From NCBI RefSeq assembly GCF_006716445.1, contig NZ_VFPA01000001.1, positions 1,674,001 through 1,738,000 on the forward strand: DNA of 64,000 nt, in the 5' to 3' direction. This document shows positions 47,233 to 58,280 of this stretch, piece by piece. The notes below the pieces were generated by a model. It was given only the letters and a program-made list of their open reading frames with translations, searched no databases and was not told where the DNA came from. How positions within the stretch are numbered: position 1 is the first letter of the stretch; each line of letters begins with the position of its first letter. Source of the DNA: Pseudonocardia kunmingensis (GTDB taxonomy: Bacteria > Actinomycetota > Actinomycetes > Mycobacteriales > Pseudonocardiaceae). The translations under genes were made by a program, and so were the position numbers.

Positions 47233-49074
47233 GTGCCGGCACTCCGGTCCCGCGTCACCACCCACGGCCGCAACGCCGCCGGAGCGCGCTCGCTCTGGCG
47301 CGCCACCGGCATGGGCGACGACGACTTCGGCAAGCCGATCGTGGCGATCGCCAACTCCTACACCCAGTTCGTGCCCGGCCACGTGCACCTCAAGGACCTC
47401 GGTGACCTCGTCGCCGAGGCGATCCGCGAGGCGGGCGGGGTGCCGCGGGAGTTCCACACGATCGCCGTGGACGACGGCATCGCGATGGGCCACGGCGGGA
47501 TGCTGTACTCGCTGCCGTCGCGCGAGGTGATCGCCGACGCCGTCGAGTACATGGTCAACGGGCACGCGGCCGACGCCCTGGTCTGCATCTCCAACTGCGA
47601 CAAGATCACTCCGGGCATGCTGAACGCCGCGATGCGGCTCGACATCCCCACGGTGTTCGTCTCCGGCGGGCCGATGGAGGCCGGCAAGGCCGTGGTCGTC
47701 GACGGCGTGGCGCAGGCGCCGACCGACCTGATCACCGCGATCTCCGCGTCCGCGTCCTCCCAGGTGGACGACGCCGGGCTGAGCCTCGTCGAGCAGTCCG
47801 CGTGCCCCACCTGCGGCTCGTGCTCGGGGATGTTCACGGCCAACTCGATGAACTGCCTCACCGAGGCGCTCGGGCTCGCGCTGCCCGGCAACGGCTCCAC
47901 GCTGGCCACGCACGCCGCACGCCGCGACCTGTTCCTCGAGGCGGGCCGCACCGTCATGGCACTGGCGAAGCGCTGGTACGACGAGGACGACGCGTCCGTG
48001 CTGCCGCGCAACATCGCCACCCGCGACGCGTTCGAGAACGCGATGGCGCTGGACGTCGCGATGGGCGGCTCCACCAACACGGTGCTGCACATCCTCGCCG
48101 CCGCACAGGAGGGCGAGATCGACTTCGCGCTCGCCGACATCGACGCGGTGTCACGGCGCGTGGCGTGCCTGGCGAAGGTGTCGCCGAACTCGAACTACCA
48201 CATGGAGGACGTGCACCGGGCCGGCGGCATCCCCGCCATCCTCGGCGAGCTGTGGCGCGCCGGGCTGCTGCACACGGACGTCCACGCCGTGCACTCCCCC
48301 TCCCTGGAGCAGTGGCTCTCGGAGTGGGACATCCGCTCCGGGTCGCCGTCGGAGAAGGCGGTGGAGCTCTTCCACGCCGCGCCGGGCGGGGTGCGCACGA
48401 CGGAGGCGTTCTCCACCGACAACCGCTGGTCGTCGCTGGACACCGACGCCGAGAACGGCTGCATCCGCGACGTCGCGCACGCCTACACCGCCGACGGCGG
48501 CCTCGCGGTGCTGCGCGGCAACATCGCCCCGGACGGCGCGGTGATCAAGACGGCGGGCATCCCCGAGGACATCTGGCGCTTCGAGGGCCCGGCCCGGGTC
48601 GTGGAGAGCCAGGAGGAGGCCGTGTCGGTCATCCTCTCCAAGCAGGTCCAGCCCGGCGACGTGCTGGTCGTGCGTTACGAGGGCCCCGCAGGCGGGCCCG
48701 GCATGCAGGAGATGCTGCACCCCACCGCATTCCTCAAGGGCGCCGGCCTCGGCGCGAAGTGCGCGCTGATCACCGACGGGCGGTTCTCCGGCGGCTCCAG
48801 CGGCATCTCGGTGGGACACATCTCCCCCGAGGCGGCGGGCGGTGGCGCCATCGGCCTCATCGAGGACGGCGACACCGTGCTCATCGACGTCCGCGCGCGC
48901 CTGCTGGAGGTCGGGGTCTCCGAGGAGGTGCTGGCCGAGCGCCGCGCCAAGATGGAGGCGAGCGAACGGCCGTGGCAGCCGAAGCACCGCGACCGCCCGG
49001 TGAGCAAGGCCCTGCGCGCCTATGCGGCCCTGGCCACCAGCGCCGACCTCGGCGCGGTCCGCCGCGTCCCCTGA
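47233..49074 (+). CDS. ilvD: Dihydroxy-acid dehydratase
   Basis: 613 residues, iron-sulfur dehydratase of valine/isoleucine synthesis. Cluster cysteines are in [12 protein letters not shown] and [18 protein letters not shown]; the catalytic region [20 protein letters not shown] is near the C-terminus. GTG 47233 has GAGAGGAAG upstream. Its stop is separated by a single base from the stop of the convergent APH gene, leaving no room for a terminator. No attenuator is seen in the 187-bp upstream gap. Confidence 0.97.
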   Translation: MPALRSRVTTHGRNAAGARSLWRATGMGDDDFGKPIVAIANSYTQFVPGHVHLKDLGDLVAEAIREAGGVPREFHTIAVDDGIAMGHGGMLYSLPSREVIADAVEYMVNGHAADALVCISNCDKITPGMLNAAMRLDIPTVFVSGGPMEAGKAVVVDGVAQAPTDLITAISASASSQVDDAGLSLVEQSACPTCGSCSGMFTANSMNCLTEALGLALPGNGSTLATHAARRDLFLEAGRTVMALAKRWYDEDDASVLPRNIATRDAFENAMALDVAMGGSTNTVLHILAAAQEGEIDFALADIDAVSRRVACLAKVSPNSNYHMEDVHRAGGIPAILGELWRAGLLHTDVHAVHSPSLEQWLSEWDIRSGSPSEKAVELFHAAPGGVRTTEAFSTDNRWSSLDTDAENGCIRDVAHAYTADGGLAVLRGNIAPDGAVIKTAGIPEDIWRFEGPARVVESQEEAVSVILSKQVQPGDVLVVRYEGPAGGPGMQEMLHPTAFLKGAGLGAKCALITDGRFSGGSSGISVGHISPEAAGGGAIGLIEDGDTVLIDVRARLLEVGVSEEVLAERRAKMEASERPWQPKHRDRPVSKALRAYAALATSADLGAVRRVP

Positions 49075-49075
49075 C

Positions 49076-49945
49076 CTAACCCGGGCGCTCTTCGCGCAGC
49101 GCCGGGCCGAGCGCGTCCAGGGCACGGGCCGCGGTCTGCACCATCTCGGTCACCCGCTCGACGCCGAGGTGGTCGGCCGCGAAACCCAGGTACTGGACGT
49201 GCACCTGCACCTGGGCCCAGAGCCGTTCCACCTCGCCCGCGCCCCCGGCGGGTACGGACGCCCCCTGCGCCGCCAGCGTGGCGTGGTCCAGCCCGGCCGG
49301 CGCGACGCGGGCGTTGCCCCAGTCGATCAGCACCGCGCCGCCGTCGGCGAGCAGCACGTTGCCCTTGTGCGCATCGCCGTGGGTGAGCGTGTGCGGGAGC
49401 AGCGCGAGCGCGGCGCGCAGCCGGGCGTCGACCGACCACGCCTGGAGCAGGTCGGCGACCTCGGCGAACCGCGCGTCACCGGTGCGGTCGCGGGCGCCGC
49501 GGACGGCCGGCAGCGTGTGCGTCGCGATCATGTCCCGCCACCAGCGGGCGTCCACGACCGGCACCCCGCGCGGCCGGCGCCCCCGCCAGTGGGCGTGCAC
49601 CCGGCGCAGCATCGCCCACACCGCGGCGGGCACGTCGCCGGCGTCGTCGAGTGCGGGCCCGTCGTAGAACGGCATGACCAGCCAGGACCCGTGCGCGTCC
49701 CGGCCGGCGGCCAGCAGCCGCGGGCGATCGACCCCGGGCACCACCGCGAGCGCGCGCATCGCGGCCACCTCGCGCGGGTGGGTGCGCTTGACGACCACGG
49801 CGGCGCCGGAGTCCAGCGCGACGCGCTCGACGGCGGCCGCGACGTACCCGCCCGCCAGCGGAGCCCGGCCCGTCACCGCGACCGGCGCTCCCGCCCACCG
49901 CGCCGCGGCGGGCAGCCATGCGGCGTCCGGCGGTGGGGGCGTCAC
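49076..49945 (-). CDS. Aminoglycoside phosphotransferase-family kinase
   Basis: 289 residues of the APH/choline kinase fold: LTHGDAHKGNVLL (Brenner-type catalytic loop) and VLIDWGNARVAP (metal-binding DxG-equivalent). VVVKRTHPREVAAM supplies the ATP-binding Lys. The substrate is unknown; such chromosomal kinases usually act on small metabolites rather than drugs. GTG 49945 overlaps the DoxX stop (GTGA). Confidence 0.85.
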   Translation of the reverse strand: MTPPPPDAAWLPAAARWAGAPVAVTGRAPLAGGYVAAAVERVALDSGAAVVVKRTHPREVAAMRALAVVPGVDRPRLLAAGRDAHGSWLVMPFYDGPALDDAGDVPAAVWAMLRRVHAHWRGRRPRGVPVVDARWWRDMIATHTLPAVRGARDRTGDARFAEVADLLQAWSVDARLRAALALLPHTLTHGDAHKGNVLLADGGAVLIDWGNARVAPAGLDHATLAAQGASVPAGGAGEVERLWAQVQVHVQYLGFAADHLGVERVTEMVQTAARALDALGPALREERPG

Positions 49946-50535
49946 CGCAGGAGCAGGAGCACCAGCACCGCGGCGGCCACGCCGACCACGAGCGCGAGCA
50001 CACCCCACGGCGCCGGGCGGCGGTGCCAGGTGCGCCCGTTGTCGAGCGCGATCCGGCCGGGGCCGGTGAGCACGAGCGCGGCCGCGGCCAGCCCGAGCAC
50101 CACGTCGAGCTCGACGGCTCCCGCACCCGCGGGCGAGGCGATGAAGAACCCGTTGCCGAACTTGAGCGCCACCGAGTTGATCATGATGGCGAGCAGCCCC
50201 GCCGCGGCCAGCGGCGTGGCGACCCCGAGCACCACGAACGCGCCCGCCACCAGCTCGGTGACCCCGGTGACCCAGGACAGCGTCACCGCCTCCCGGAAGC
50301 CGAAGCCCTCCAGCACCTGCGCGAACCCGTCGATGCCCGGCCCGCCCCACAGCCCGAAGACCTTCTGCATGCCGTGGGCGAAGAACGTGCCGCCGACGCC
50401 GAAGCGCAGCAGCAGCAGCCCGACGTCGGTGCCGCGGTTCCAGGTGAGCTCGCGACGGTTCGGCCGGGTGGGGGCCGGATCGGTGTCACCGAAGCTCCCC
50501 GCGTTCGGGAAGACCGACGTGGGGTGCTCGCTCAT
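49942..50535 (-). CDS. DoxX family membrane protein
   Basis: 197 residues, four to five membrane helices. LLLLRFGVGGTFFAHGMQKV and FGFREAVTLSWVTGVTELVA are the DoxX core, followed by a C-terminal extra helix. M. tuberculosis has a DoxX gene (Rv3005c) in the same place between ilvB and lppZ; there it forms a membrane oxidoreductase complex with SodA and SseA. That role is only suggested here. Co-translated with the APH gene. Confidence 0.87.
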   Translation of the reverse strand: MSEHPTSVFPNAGSFGDTDPAPTRPNRRELTWNRGTDVGLLLLRFGVGGTFFAHGMQKVFGLWGGPGIDGFAQVLEGFGFREAVTLSWVTGVTELVAGAFVVLGVATPLAAAGLLAIMINSVALKFGNGFFIASPAGAGAVELDVVLGLAAAALVLTGPGRIALDNGRTWHRRPAPWGVLALVVGVAAAVLVLLLLR

Positions 50536-50616
50536 GCTTCCGGAGCGTAGCCCCCCGACGGCGGGCCCGGTGGCTACTCACCGGCCGCTCACCCGCTGCC
50601 GCCTAACCTGGGGCGC

Positions 50617-51771
50617 GTGGGAGGACGGGTGCGGCGTGCTGCGGCCGCGGCGCTGCTCGGGCTGCTGCTCGCCGGGTGCGCCACCTTCCCCGAGCAGGGC
50701 CCGCGGGAGTGGCACGAGCAGCTGGAGGGCGCGGGCGAGCTCGGCGGCCCGCCGGTGGTGCCCGAGCCCTCGCCCCCACCACAGACACCGCCGCAGCCCG
50801 GGCAGGAGGGCCAGGGCGGCGAGCAGCAGCAGCCGTCGGGCTGCGAGGACCCGGACCCCCAGGTCGTGGCCACCTGCCTCGACCCGGTCGGCGCGATCGC
50901 CGTGCTCCCGGACGCCGAGACGGCGCTCGTCGGTGAGCGGCGGACCGGCCGCGTGCTGCGGGTGCAGCAGGACACCGAACCCGAGCTGGTGGCCACCGTG
51001 CCCGTGGACCCGAGCGGCGGTGGCGGCCTCACCGGCCTCGTGCTCTCGCCGTCGTTCGTCGAGGACCAGCTCGTCTACGCCTACATCACCACCCCGCAGG
51101 ACAACCGCGTCGTCCGGCTCGCCGCGAACGACCCGCCCGAGCCCGTCCTCACCGGCATCCCGCGCGGCGCCACGAACAACGGCGGCGCGCTCGCCGTCGA
51201 CGACGACGGGTCGCTGCTCGTCGCCACCGGCAACGCGGGGCAGACCGACCCCGCGCCCGCGTCGCTCGCCGGGAAGCTGCTGCGCATCGACGCGCAGGGC
51301 CGCCCCGCCGACGGCAACCCCGACCCGGTCTCGACGGTCCTGAGCTCCGGGCTGCAGGCCCCCGGCGGGATCTGCGTCGACCCGGCGCGCGGCACGGCGT
51401 GGATCACCGACCGGCGCGCGGGCGAGGACGCCCTGCACCTGGTGGTGCCCGGGCCGCTGCCGGCCCCGGCGTGGCGCTGGCCCGACCGGCCTGGCGTGGC
51501 CGGGTGCGCGGCGCTGGACGGCACCGTGGCGGTGCCCCAGGTCCAGTCCGAGTCGCTCTTCGTGATCCGCTCGGACGTCAACAACCTGTTCGTCGGCGCA
51601 CCCGAGCAGCAGCTCCAGGGGGCCTACGGCCGGATGTCCGCGGCCACGATCGCGCCCGACGGCCTCGTCTGGCTGGGGACGATCAACAAGGCGGGGGGCG
51701 AGCCGGTGCCCTCCGACGACCGCGTCATCCGGATCCAGCCCCTCTCGGCGGGCGGCGACAACCGGCAGTGA
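50617..51771 (+). CDS. PQQ-type sugar dehydrogenase-like lipoprotein (LppZ-like)
   Basis: 384 residues. Signal peptide with lipobox LLAGC (Cys21), a Pro/Gln linker, then a beta-propeller of the glucose/sorbosone dehydrogenase type (GLTGLVLSPSFVEDQLVYAY, NNGGALAVDDDGSLLVATGN, AGKLLRIDAQGRPADGNPDP). It would act at the cell surface. Position next to DoxX and the gat genes matches Rv3006 (lppZ). Whether it binds PQQ or is enzymatically active is unclear. Confidence 0.87.
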   Translation: MGGRVRRAAAAALLGLLLAGCATFPEQGPREWHEQLEGAGELGGPPVVPEPSPPPQTPPQPGQEGQGGEQQQPSGCEDPDPQVVATCLDPVGAIAVLPDAETALVGERRTGRVLRVQQDTEPELVATVPVDPSGGGGLTGLVLSPSFVEDQLVYAYITTPQDNRVVRLAANDPPEPVLTGIPRGATNNGGALAVDDDGSLLVATGNAGQTDPAPASLAGKLLRIDAQGRPADGNPDPVSTVLSSGLQAPGGICVDPARGTAWITDRRAGEDALHLVVPGPLPAPAWRWPDRPGVAGCAALDGTVAVPQVQSESLFVIRSDVNNLFVGAPEQQLQGAYGRMSAATIAPDGLVWLGTINKAGGEPVPSDDRVIRIQPLSAGGDNRQ

Positions 51772-51804
51772 ACGCCGGCCCGTTCGAGTGATCGGGGAAC
51801 TGGA

Positions 51805-52770
51805 CTAGCCGAGGGCCTCGATGACGATCTCGGCGGCCGCGCGCCCTGCGTCGCAGTCCGCGCTGCTGTTGACCTGCACGGTCGCCCCGAGCGCCGGGTC
51901 GGGCGGCGCGTCCCACCGCACCCCGATCCGGCACGAGTACGAGGAGTCGCCGGTGCGCTGCACCGCCGTCCGGCCACCGACCTCGACGACAGCGTTCTCG
52001 GGCCCCGGCACCACCTCGTCGAACGGGTCGACGGCGAAGGAGATCGTCACCACCTGATCGCCGAGCACGACCGCGCAGAACGACGGGCTCGGCATCTCCC
52101 GCAGGTGCACACCCGCGGCGCCCGGGGCGAACCGCCGCGTCAGCTCGGCGGCCGGAGCGCACGGGTCCCGGTCGGCCAGCGGGAAGGGCCGGACGGCCCC
52201 ACCGCCCGGAGGCAGGTCCCACCCTTCGACGACCTCGGTGACGTAGCGCTCGGCGACCTCGCACGGGGGGGCCTCCGGCGGGGCTGCCGCGCTCGTGCGG
52301 ACGTGCAGCTCGACGGCGAACCGATCGCTGACCGGCAGCCGGACCTTGCACTCGTCCTCGTCGGCGGTCCGGACCCGGTACAGGGTCCGGTCGGCCACCG
52401 TGACGGCGGCCAGCGGGTCGCGGTCGGCGCGGTCGAACGGGCTGCCCGCCCGCAGCCGGGCCGACCACGCGTCACTGGTGAACCCGCATTCCGCGACGTC
52501 GGGGTCCGGTTCGCCCGCGCCGAAGACGCGCGCTGCGGCCGCGGTGTCCAGCAGCGCGCACATGTCCCAGCCCCGGTAGCCGGCCAGCTCGGCCGCGATC
52601 TGCTCCAGCTCTGCGCCGCTGACCGGGACGTCGCCGATGCGGTGCGGGGGCGGCGCAGGGGTCGTGGTCGGTGCGGGCGTGACCGTCGGAGCCTGCGGTT
52701 GCGCCGGCGGGCTCCCGCACGCGACCAGCGCCGCCGCGAGCACCCCGCACCACGCCCACCTCGAACCCAC
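51805..52770 (-). CDS. DUF3558-like secreted lipoprotein
   Basis: 321 residues. Lipobox LVACG (Cys18), a Pro/Thr linker to about residue 42, then two halves each with cysteines in DMCALLDTAAAARVFG, VAECGF and DPCAPAAELTRRF, FCAVVLGDQ, a pattern of paired disulfides as in DUF3558 proteins of Pseudonocardiaceae. It probably sits on the outer face of the membrane. No known function. Convergent with the LppZ-like gene, 33 bp apart. Confidence 0.72.
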   Translation of the reverse strand: MGSRWAWCGVLAAALVACGSPPAQPQAPTVTPAPTTTPAPPPHRIGDVPVSGAELEQIAAELAGYRGWDMCALLDTAAAARVFGAGEPDPDVAECGFTSDAWSARLRAGSPFDRADRDPLAAVTVADRTLYRVRTADEDECKVRLPVSDRFAVELHVRTSAAAPPEAPPCEVAERYVTEVVEGWDLPPGGGAVRPFPLADRDPCAPAAELTRRFAPGAAGVHLREMPSPSFCAVVLGDQVVTISFAVDPFDEVVPGPENAVVEVGGRTAVQRTGDSSYSCRIGVRWDAPPDPALGATVQVNSSADCDAGRAAAEIVIEALG

Positions 52771-52835
52771 CCGAACCCCCCAGCCCGATCCAGTGCCCCC
52801 AGGCGCGGAGCTCGCCGGGCTCCGCCGCAGTCACG

Positions 52836-54335
52836 TCAGCTGCAGCGCTCGATCACCAGCTCGCGCACGCGCTTGGCGTCGGCCTGCCCCTTGGTCGCCT
52901 TCATGACGGCCCCGACGATCGCACCGGCCGCCGCCACCTTCCCGCCGCGGATCTTCTCCGCGACGTCGGGCTGGGCGGCGAGCGCCTCGTCGACGGCTGC
53001 GATCAGGGCGCTGTCGTCGGAGACGACGGCGAGCCCGCGCGCGGCCACGACCTCGTCGGGCTCGCCCTCGCCGGCCAGCACCCCGTCGACGACCTGGCGG
53101 GCGAGCTTGTTGTTCAGCTCCCCCGACGCGACGAGCGCGATCACCCGGGCCAGCTGTGCTGGCGTGATCGGCAGCCCGGTCGGCTCGACGCCGCGGGTGT
53201 TGGCCTGCTGCGTCAGGTACGACACCCACCACGAGCGCGCCTCGCCCGCGGGAGCCCCGGCCGCGACCGTGGCCTCGATCAGCTCCAGCACGCCGGCGTT
53301 GACCAGGTCACGCATCTCGGCGTCGCTGATCCCCCACTCGGCCTGGATCCGGCGGCGGTGCTCCCAGGGCAGCTCGGGCAGCGTGGCTCGCAGCTCCTCG
53401 ACCCACTCGGCGGGCGGCGCGATCGGCACGAGGTCGGGCTCCGGGAAGTACCGGTAGTCCTCCGCCGTCTCCTTGGTGCGGCCCGGCGAGGTGCTGCCGG
53501 TGCTCTCGTCGAAGTGCCGGGTCTCCTGCACCACGCGCTCGCCGGCGAGCAGCACCCCGGCCTGGCGCGTCATCTCGTAGCGGACGGCGCGCTCCACCGA
53601 CCGCAGCGAGTTGACGTTCTTGGTCTCGCTGCGGGTGCCGAGCACCCCCGAGTCGCGCGGGGACAACGACAGGTTCACGTCGCAGCGCATGGACCCCTGG
53701 TCCATGCGCACGTCGGAGACCCCGAGCGCCCGCAGCAGGTCGCGCAGCGCCGTGACGTACGCGCGCGCCACCTCGGGCGCCCGCTCCCGCGTGCCCGGGA
53801 TCATCTTCGTGACGATCTCGATCAGCGGCACGCCTGCCCGGTTGTAGTCCAGCAGCGAGTACTCCGCGCCGTGGATGCGCCCGGTGGAGCCGCCGACGTG
53901 CAGCGACTTGCCGGTGTCCTCCTCCATGTGCGCGCGCTCGATCTCCACGCGCACGACCGAGCCGTCGTCGAGCGGCACGTCCAGGTACCCGTCGACGGCG
54001 ATGGGCTCGTCGTACTGGGAGGTCTGGAAGTTCTTGGGCATGTCCGGGTAGAAGTAGTTCTTCCGCGCGAACCGGCCCCACGGGGTGATCGTGCAGTTCA
54101 GGGCCAGACCGATGCGGATGGCCGACTCCACGGCCTTGCGGTTGACCACCGGCAGCGCACCGGGAAGGCCCAGGCACACCGGGCAGACCTGCGTGTTCGG
54201 CTCGGCGCCGAACGTGGTGGGGCAGCCGCAGAACATCTTGGTCTGCGTGTTGAGCTCGACGTGCACCTCGAGCCCGAGCACGGGGTCGAAGCGCTCGACC
54301 ACCTCGTCGTAGGGCACCAGCGTGGGCGCGGTCAT
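52836..54335 (-). CDS. gatB: Asp/Glu-tRNA amidotransferase subunit B
   Basis: About 499 residues. Binds the misacylated tRNA and carries the kinase/transamidase site: [20 protein letters not shown], zinc cysteines in CGCPTTF and [27 protein letters not shown], and the C-terminal YqeY-like tail domain ([20 protein letters not shown]). Last gene of gatCAB; ATG 54335 shares one base with the gatA stop, and a GTG three bases earlier is an alternative. Confidence 0.97.
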   Translation of the reverse strand: MTAPTLVPYDEVVERFDPVLGLEVHVELNTQTKMFCGCPTTFGAEPNTQVCPVCLGLPGALPVVNRKAVESAIRIGLALNCTITPWGRFARKNYFYPDMPKNFQTSQYDEPIAVDGYLDVPLDDGSVVRVEIERAHMEEDTGKSLHVGGSTGRIHGAEYSLLDYNRAGVPLIEIVTKMIPGTRERAPEVARAYVTALRDLLRALGVSDVRMDQGSMRCDVNLSLSPRDSGVLGTRSETKNVNSLRSVERAVRYEMTRQAGVLLAGERVVQETRHFDESTGSTSPGRTKETAEDYRYFPEPDLVPIAPPAEWVEELRATLPELPWEHRRRIQAEWGISDAEMRDLVNAGVLELIEATVAAGAPAGEARSWWVSYLTQQANTRGVEPTGLPITPAQLARVIALVASGELNNKLARQVVDGVLAGEGEPDEVVAARGLAVVSDDSALIAAVDEALAAQPDVAEKIRGGKVAAAGAIVGAVMKATKGQADAKRVRELVIERCS

Positions 54336-55831
54336 CACGACACCTCCGGAACGCGGTCGAGCAGCGGGCCACCGTCCTCGGCGTTGCGCGCGGCCTCGTA
54401 CGCCGCCGCCACCCGGTACATCACGGCCTCACCGAGCGCGGGGGCCATCACCTGCAGCCCCACCGGCAGCCCGTCGGCCAGCCCGGAGGGCACCGACAGG
54501 GCGGCGGTGCCCGCGAGGTTGGTGGGGATCGTGGCCAGGTCGTTGAGGTACATGGCCAGCGGGTCGTCGACCTTGTCGCCCAGCGGGAACGCCGTGGTGG
54601 GCGTGGCCGGCGAGACGAGCACGTCGGCCTGGGTGAACGCCGCCGCGAAGTCGCGCGCGATGAGCGTGCGCACCTTCTGCGCCTGCCCGTAGTAGGCGTC
54701 GTAGTAGCCCGACGACAGCGCGTAGGTGCCGAGGATGATCCGGCGCTTCACCTCGGGGCCGAAGCCGGCCTCGCGGGTGGCGGCCATGACCTCCTCCGCC
54801 GACGCGCCCTTGTCGACGCGCAGGCCGTAGCGCATGGCGTCGAAGCGGGCGAGGTTGGACGACACCTCGCTCGGCATGATCAGGTAGTAGGCCCCGAGGC
54901 CGTACTCGAAGTGCGGGCAGGAGACCTCGACGAGCTGCGCGCCGAGCTTCTCCAGCTGCCGCAGCGCCTCGTCGTAGGAGGCCCGCACGCCGGCCTGGTA
55001 GCCCTCGCCACCGAGCTCGCGGACGACGCCGACGCGCAGCCCGGACAGGTCACCGTCGGCGCCGCGCCGCGCCGCCTCGACGACGGCGGGCACCGGCTGG
55101 TCGATCGACGTGGAGTCCATCGGGTCGTGCCCGGCGATCACCTCGTGCAGCAGCGCGGCGTCCAGCACGGTGCGCGCGCAGGGCCCGCCCTGGTCCAGCG
55201 AGGACGCCGCGGCGATCAGCCCGTAGCGGGAGACGCCGCCGTAGGTGGGCTTGACGCCCACGGTGCCGGTGAAGGCGGCGGGCTGGCGGATCGAGCCGCC
55301 GGTGTCGGTGCCGATGGCCAGCGGCGCCTCGAAGGCCGCCAGCGACGCGGCCGAACCGCCACCGGACCCGCCCGGGACGCGCGTGGTGTCCCACGGGTTG
55401 CGGGTGGGGCCGTACGCCGAGTACTCCGTGGACGAGCCCATGGCGAACTCGTCCATGGTGGTCTTGCCCAGGATCGTGATGCCGGCCGCGCGCAGCCGCG
55501 CGGTGACGGTGGCGTCGTAGGGCGGGCGCCAGCCCTCGAGGATCTTCGAGCCCGCCGTGGTGGGCATGTCGGTGGTGGTGAAGACGTCCTTGAGCGCCAG
55601 CGGCACGCCCGCCAGCGGCGACGCGGGTGCCGTGCCAGCGGCGAGCCCCTCGTCGACCAGGGCCGCCGAGGCCAGCGCCGAATCGTGGCCGACGTGCAGG
55701 AACGCGTGCAGGGTGGAGTCGACCTCCGCGATCCGGTCCAGGTGCGCCTGCGCCACCTCGACGGCCGACACCTCGCGCGTGCGGATCTTCTCGGCCAGCT
55801 CGGCGGCGGTGAGCCGGGTGAGCGCGCTCAT
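54335..55831 (-). CDS. gatA: Asp/Glu-tRNA amidotransferase subunit A
   Basis: 498 residues, amidase-signature enzyme that releases ammonia from glutamine. The Ser-cisSer-Lys triad is Lys81 (PLALKDVF), Ser156 ([11 protein letters not shown]) and Ser180 ([12 protein letters not shown]). Overlaps gatC by four bases (ATGA) and gatB by one, so the three subunits are made in step. Confidence 0.97.
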   Translation of the reverse strand: MSALTRLTAAELAEKIRTREVSAVEVAQAHLDRIAEVDSTLHAFLHVGHDSALASAALVDEGLAAGTAPASPLAGVPLALKDVFTTTDMPTTAGSKILEGWRPPYDATVTARLRAAGITILGKTTMDEFAMGSSTEYSAYGPTRNPWDTTRVPGGSGGGSAASLAAFEAPLAIGTDTGGSIRQPAAFTGTVGVKPTYGGVSRYGLIAAASSLDQGGPCARTVLDAALLHEVIAGHDPMDSTSIDQPVPAVVEAARRGADGDLSGLRVGVVRELGGEGYQAGVRASYDEALRQLEKLGAQLVEVSCPHFEYGLGAYYLIMPSEVSSNLARFDAMRYGLRVDKGASAEEVMAATREAGFGPEVKRRIILGTYALSSGYYDAYYGQAQKVRTLIARDFAAAFTQADVLVSPATPTTAFPLGDKVDDPLAMYLNDLATIPTNLAGTAALSVPSGLADGLPVGLQVMAPALGEAVMYRVAAAYEAARNAEDGGPLLDRVPEVS

Positions 55832-56139
55832 GCCTCCTCCCCCAGGATCTGCGGCACGCGGAAGCGCCCGTCCTCCGCGGCCGGGGCGCCCGCCAGGGCG
55901 CGCTCCTGCTCCAGGCTGGGGCGCAGCTCGTCGGGGCGGAACACGTTCTGCAGCGGTACCGCGTGTGAGGTGGGCGGGATGTCCTCGGCGGCGACCTCGC
56001 CGACGCGGGCGACGGCGCCGAGGATCACCTCGAGCTGGCCGGCGAAGACATCGAGCTCCTCGTCCGTGACGGCGAGCCGGGCCAGCCGGGCGAGGTGCGC
56101 GACCTCGTCCCGGGTGATCGGCGCGGGTTCGGCGGACAT
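55828..56139 (-). CDS. gatC: Asp/Glu-tRNA amidotransferase subunit C
   Basis: 103 residues, the belt-like stabilising subunit. [20 protein letters not shown] at the N-terminus and [13 protein letters not shown] near the end are conserved. First gene of gatCAB; GGAGGGAC precedes ATG 56139. Confidence 0.95.
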   Translation of the reverse strand: MSAEPAPITRDEVAHLARLARLAVTDEELDVFAGQLEVILGAVARVGEVAAEDIPPTSHAVPLQNVFRPDELRPSLEQERALAGAPAAEDGRFRVPQILGEEA

Positions 56140-56446
56140 GTCCCTCCAGGACGGTGTGCGTCGGCGGCCCGTTGGGGCGGGCGATGACCTGCGGATGAAT
56201 GCCCGCATCGCGGACCCCACGAGTCTAGTGGTCCCCGCCGGGAGCCCTCTGCGTATATCGGACTTCCGGCGGGGCCACTGGTCGCGGCGGGGGTCGGGCC
56301 CGTCGATCGCATCCACGTGTTGTGCCGAACCGGCCGTGGCCTGACAGAATCTCCGGGGTTGCCGCCGCGCGGACCGCCCCCGCCGGCACGAGCTCCCCCA
56401 CGGCGGAGGGGCCAGGCGAAGGGCGTTGTGCGAGAGGACGTGTGGT
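56140..56446. other. Divergent promoter region of gatCAB and the ACT gene
   Basis: 307 bp without a gene. It contains GTATATCGGACTTCCGGCGGGG near 56250 (the AT-rich GTATAT could be part of a gatC -10) and GGCGGGGGTCGGGCCC-type GC runs. No operator or RNA structure is convincing. Confidence 0.4.
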
Positions 56447-57100
56447 GTGTCGTTCCTGCTCCGGGTCGTGCTGCCGGACAAGCCGGGCAGTCTCGGAGCC
56501 GTGGCCACGGCGCTCGGCAACGCCGGCGCCGACATCCTCGGCGTCGACGTCGTGGAACGGGCCCACGGCCACGCCATCGACGACCTGGCGGTCGAGCTGC
56601 AGGCAGGCCGGCCGCCGGACGTGCTGATCACGGCCGCCGAGTCCGTGCCCGGCGTGGAGGTCGAGTCCGTGCGGCCGCACTCGGGGCGGCTGGAGACCCA
56701 CCACGAGCTGGAGCTGATCGACCAGATCACCGGCGACCCCCGCAACGGGCTGCAGCTGCTGGCCGACGGCGTCCCGCGGATCTTCCGCGCCGGATGGGCG
56801 CTGATCGCGGTGCGGGACGGCGAGTCGTCCTACCGGCTCGCGCAGAGCGCTGCGGCGCCCGAGACGCGCGCCGGCGACCTGCCCTGGCTGCCCCTGGAAC
56901 GCGCCACCGTGCTGGACCCGGCCGTGCACTGGATGCCGGAACCGTGGAGCGCGCTCGACACCGAGCTCGCGGCGGCGCCGTTCGGGCCGAAGGCGCGCGC
57001 GCTCGTCGTCGGGCGGCCGGGTGGGCCGGCCTTCCGCCCGTCGGAGCTGGCGCGCCTCACCCACCTCGCCGGGATCGTGACGACCGTACTGGGGCCCTAG
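56447..57100 (+). CDS. ACT-domain protein
   Basis: 217 residues. An N-terminal ACT domain ([47 protein letters not shown]) should bind an amino acid; the remaining 130 residues form a GAF-like domain ([20 protein letters not shown]) without known motif. GTG 56447 has GAGAGGA eight bases upstream. It is followed after four bases by the PucR-type regulator, suggesting one operon in which this protein senses the ligand. Confidence 0.8.
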   Translation: MSFLLRVVLPDKPGSLGAVATALGNAGADILGVDVVERAHGHAIDDLAVELQAGRPPDVLITAAESVPGVEVESVRPHSGRLETHHELELIDQITGDPRNGLQLLADGVPRIFRAGWALIAVRDGESSYRLAQSAAAPETRAGDLPWLPLERATVLDPAVHWMPEPWSALDTELAAAPFGPKARALVVGRPGGPAFRPSELARLTHLAGIVTTVLGP

Positions 57101-57104
57101 GACC

Positions 57105-58274
57105 ATGGACCGTCCCTGGTCGCGCGTGCCGAGCTGGGTCGGCGCCGCGCTGCGGCCCGAGCTCGCGGGCACCATCGACGAGATCATCACGGCGGTGCGG
57201 GCGGAGGTTCCCGAGTACGCGCGGCCGCTCACCGGGCGTTTCGGCAGCCGCATCACCGAAGGCGTCTCCGTGGCGCTGGGGCAGTTCGTCGACCTGCTCG
57301 GGCGCGACGAGTCGCTCGGCGACGCCAGCGTCTACCGGGCACTGGGCCAGCTCGAGCACCGCGAGGGCCGCACGCTGGCCGCGCTGCAGTCCGCCTACCA
57401 GGTCGGCACCCGGACGCTCTGGCGCCAGCTCGGCACCAGCGCCACCGCCCGCCAGCTGCCGCCCGAGGTCATCTTCAGCCTGGCCGAGGCGCTGTTCGGC
57501 TACATCGAGGAGCTCAGCGCCGCCTCGGTGGCCGGGTGGGCCGACGAGGAGGCCAGCCAGGCGGGCTCGCTGCAGGCCCGCAGGCACGCCCTGGTCGAGC
57601 TGCTCGCCCGGCCCGGCCCGACGCAGGCGCCGGAGCTCGAACGCGCCGCCGCGGCGGCGGGCTGGACGGTGCCGGCCCGCGTCGCCGCGCTCGTCGTCGA
57701 GGACGCGGTGGCCGTCGCCGCCCGCCTGCCCGGCGCGGTCGGGGCCGACCTGGACCCGGCCGGGCTCGTCGTCGTCGCCGCCCGCGGCGAGCCCGACGCC
57801 GCGTGGCTGGACCGGGTCCGCGCCGCCACCGGCGAGCGGAAGGCCGTGCTGGGCCCCGTCGTCGAGCCGGCGCAGGCGCACCGGTCCGCCGGTCTGGCCC
57901 AGGCCGCGTGGCCGCTGCACGCGTCCGGACGGCTGGACGCGGGCGCGCACCTCGTCCGGGCCGACGAGCACCTGCTCGCCCTCCTGCTGGCGGCCACCCC
58001 CGAGCTCTCCGCCGCGCTGGCCGCACGCGCTCTCGCCCCGCTGCACACGCTCCCGGCCGGTGCGGCCGCCCGCGCGGAGGAGACCCTGCGGGCCTGGCTG
58101 GACGCGCACGGCGACGTCAGCGCGACGGCCGCGGCGCTGCACGTGCACCCGCAGACGGTCCGCTACCGCCTCGCGGGACTGCGCGAGACGTTCGGCGGCG
58201 CGCTGGACGACCCGGCCGCCCGGCTGGAGATCGCCGTGGCCCTGCGCGCCCCCGCCTGCGACCGCCCCGCCTGA
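57105..58274 (+). CDS. PucR/CdaR-type transcriptional regulator
   Basis: 389 residues. A long N-terminal sensor-like region (AYQVGTRTLWRQLG...SLAEALFGYIEELSA), then a GGDEF-like middle domain of the CdaR type, and a C-terminal PucR HTH: LDAHGDVSATAAALHVHPQTV with RYRLAGLRETFG. It probably controls catabolism of an unknown nitrogen or carbon source. Starts four bases after the ACT gene. Confidence 0.87.
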   Translation: MDRPWSRVPSWVGAALRPELAGTIDEIITAVRAEVPEYARPLTGRFGSRITEGVSVALGQFVDLLGRDESLGDASVYRALGQLEHREGRTLAALQSAYQVGTRTLWRQLGTSATARQLPPEVIFSLAEALFGYIEELSAASVAGWADEEASQAGSLQARRHALVELLARPGPTQAPELERAAAAAGWTVPARVAALVVEDAVAVAARLPGAVGADLDPAGLVVVAARGEPDAAWLDRVRAATGERKAVLGPVVEPAQAHRSAGLAQAAWPLHASGRLDAGAHLVRADEHLLALLLAATPELSAALAARALAPLHTLPAGAAARAEETLRAWLDAHGDVSATAAALHVHPQTVRYRLAGLRETFGGALDDPAARLEIAVALRAPACDRPA

Positions 58275-58280
58275 CGCCCC

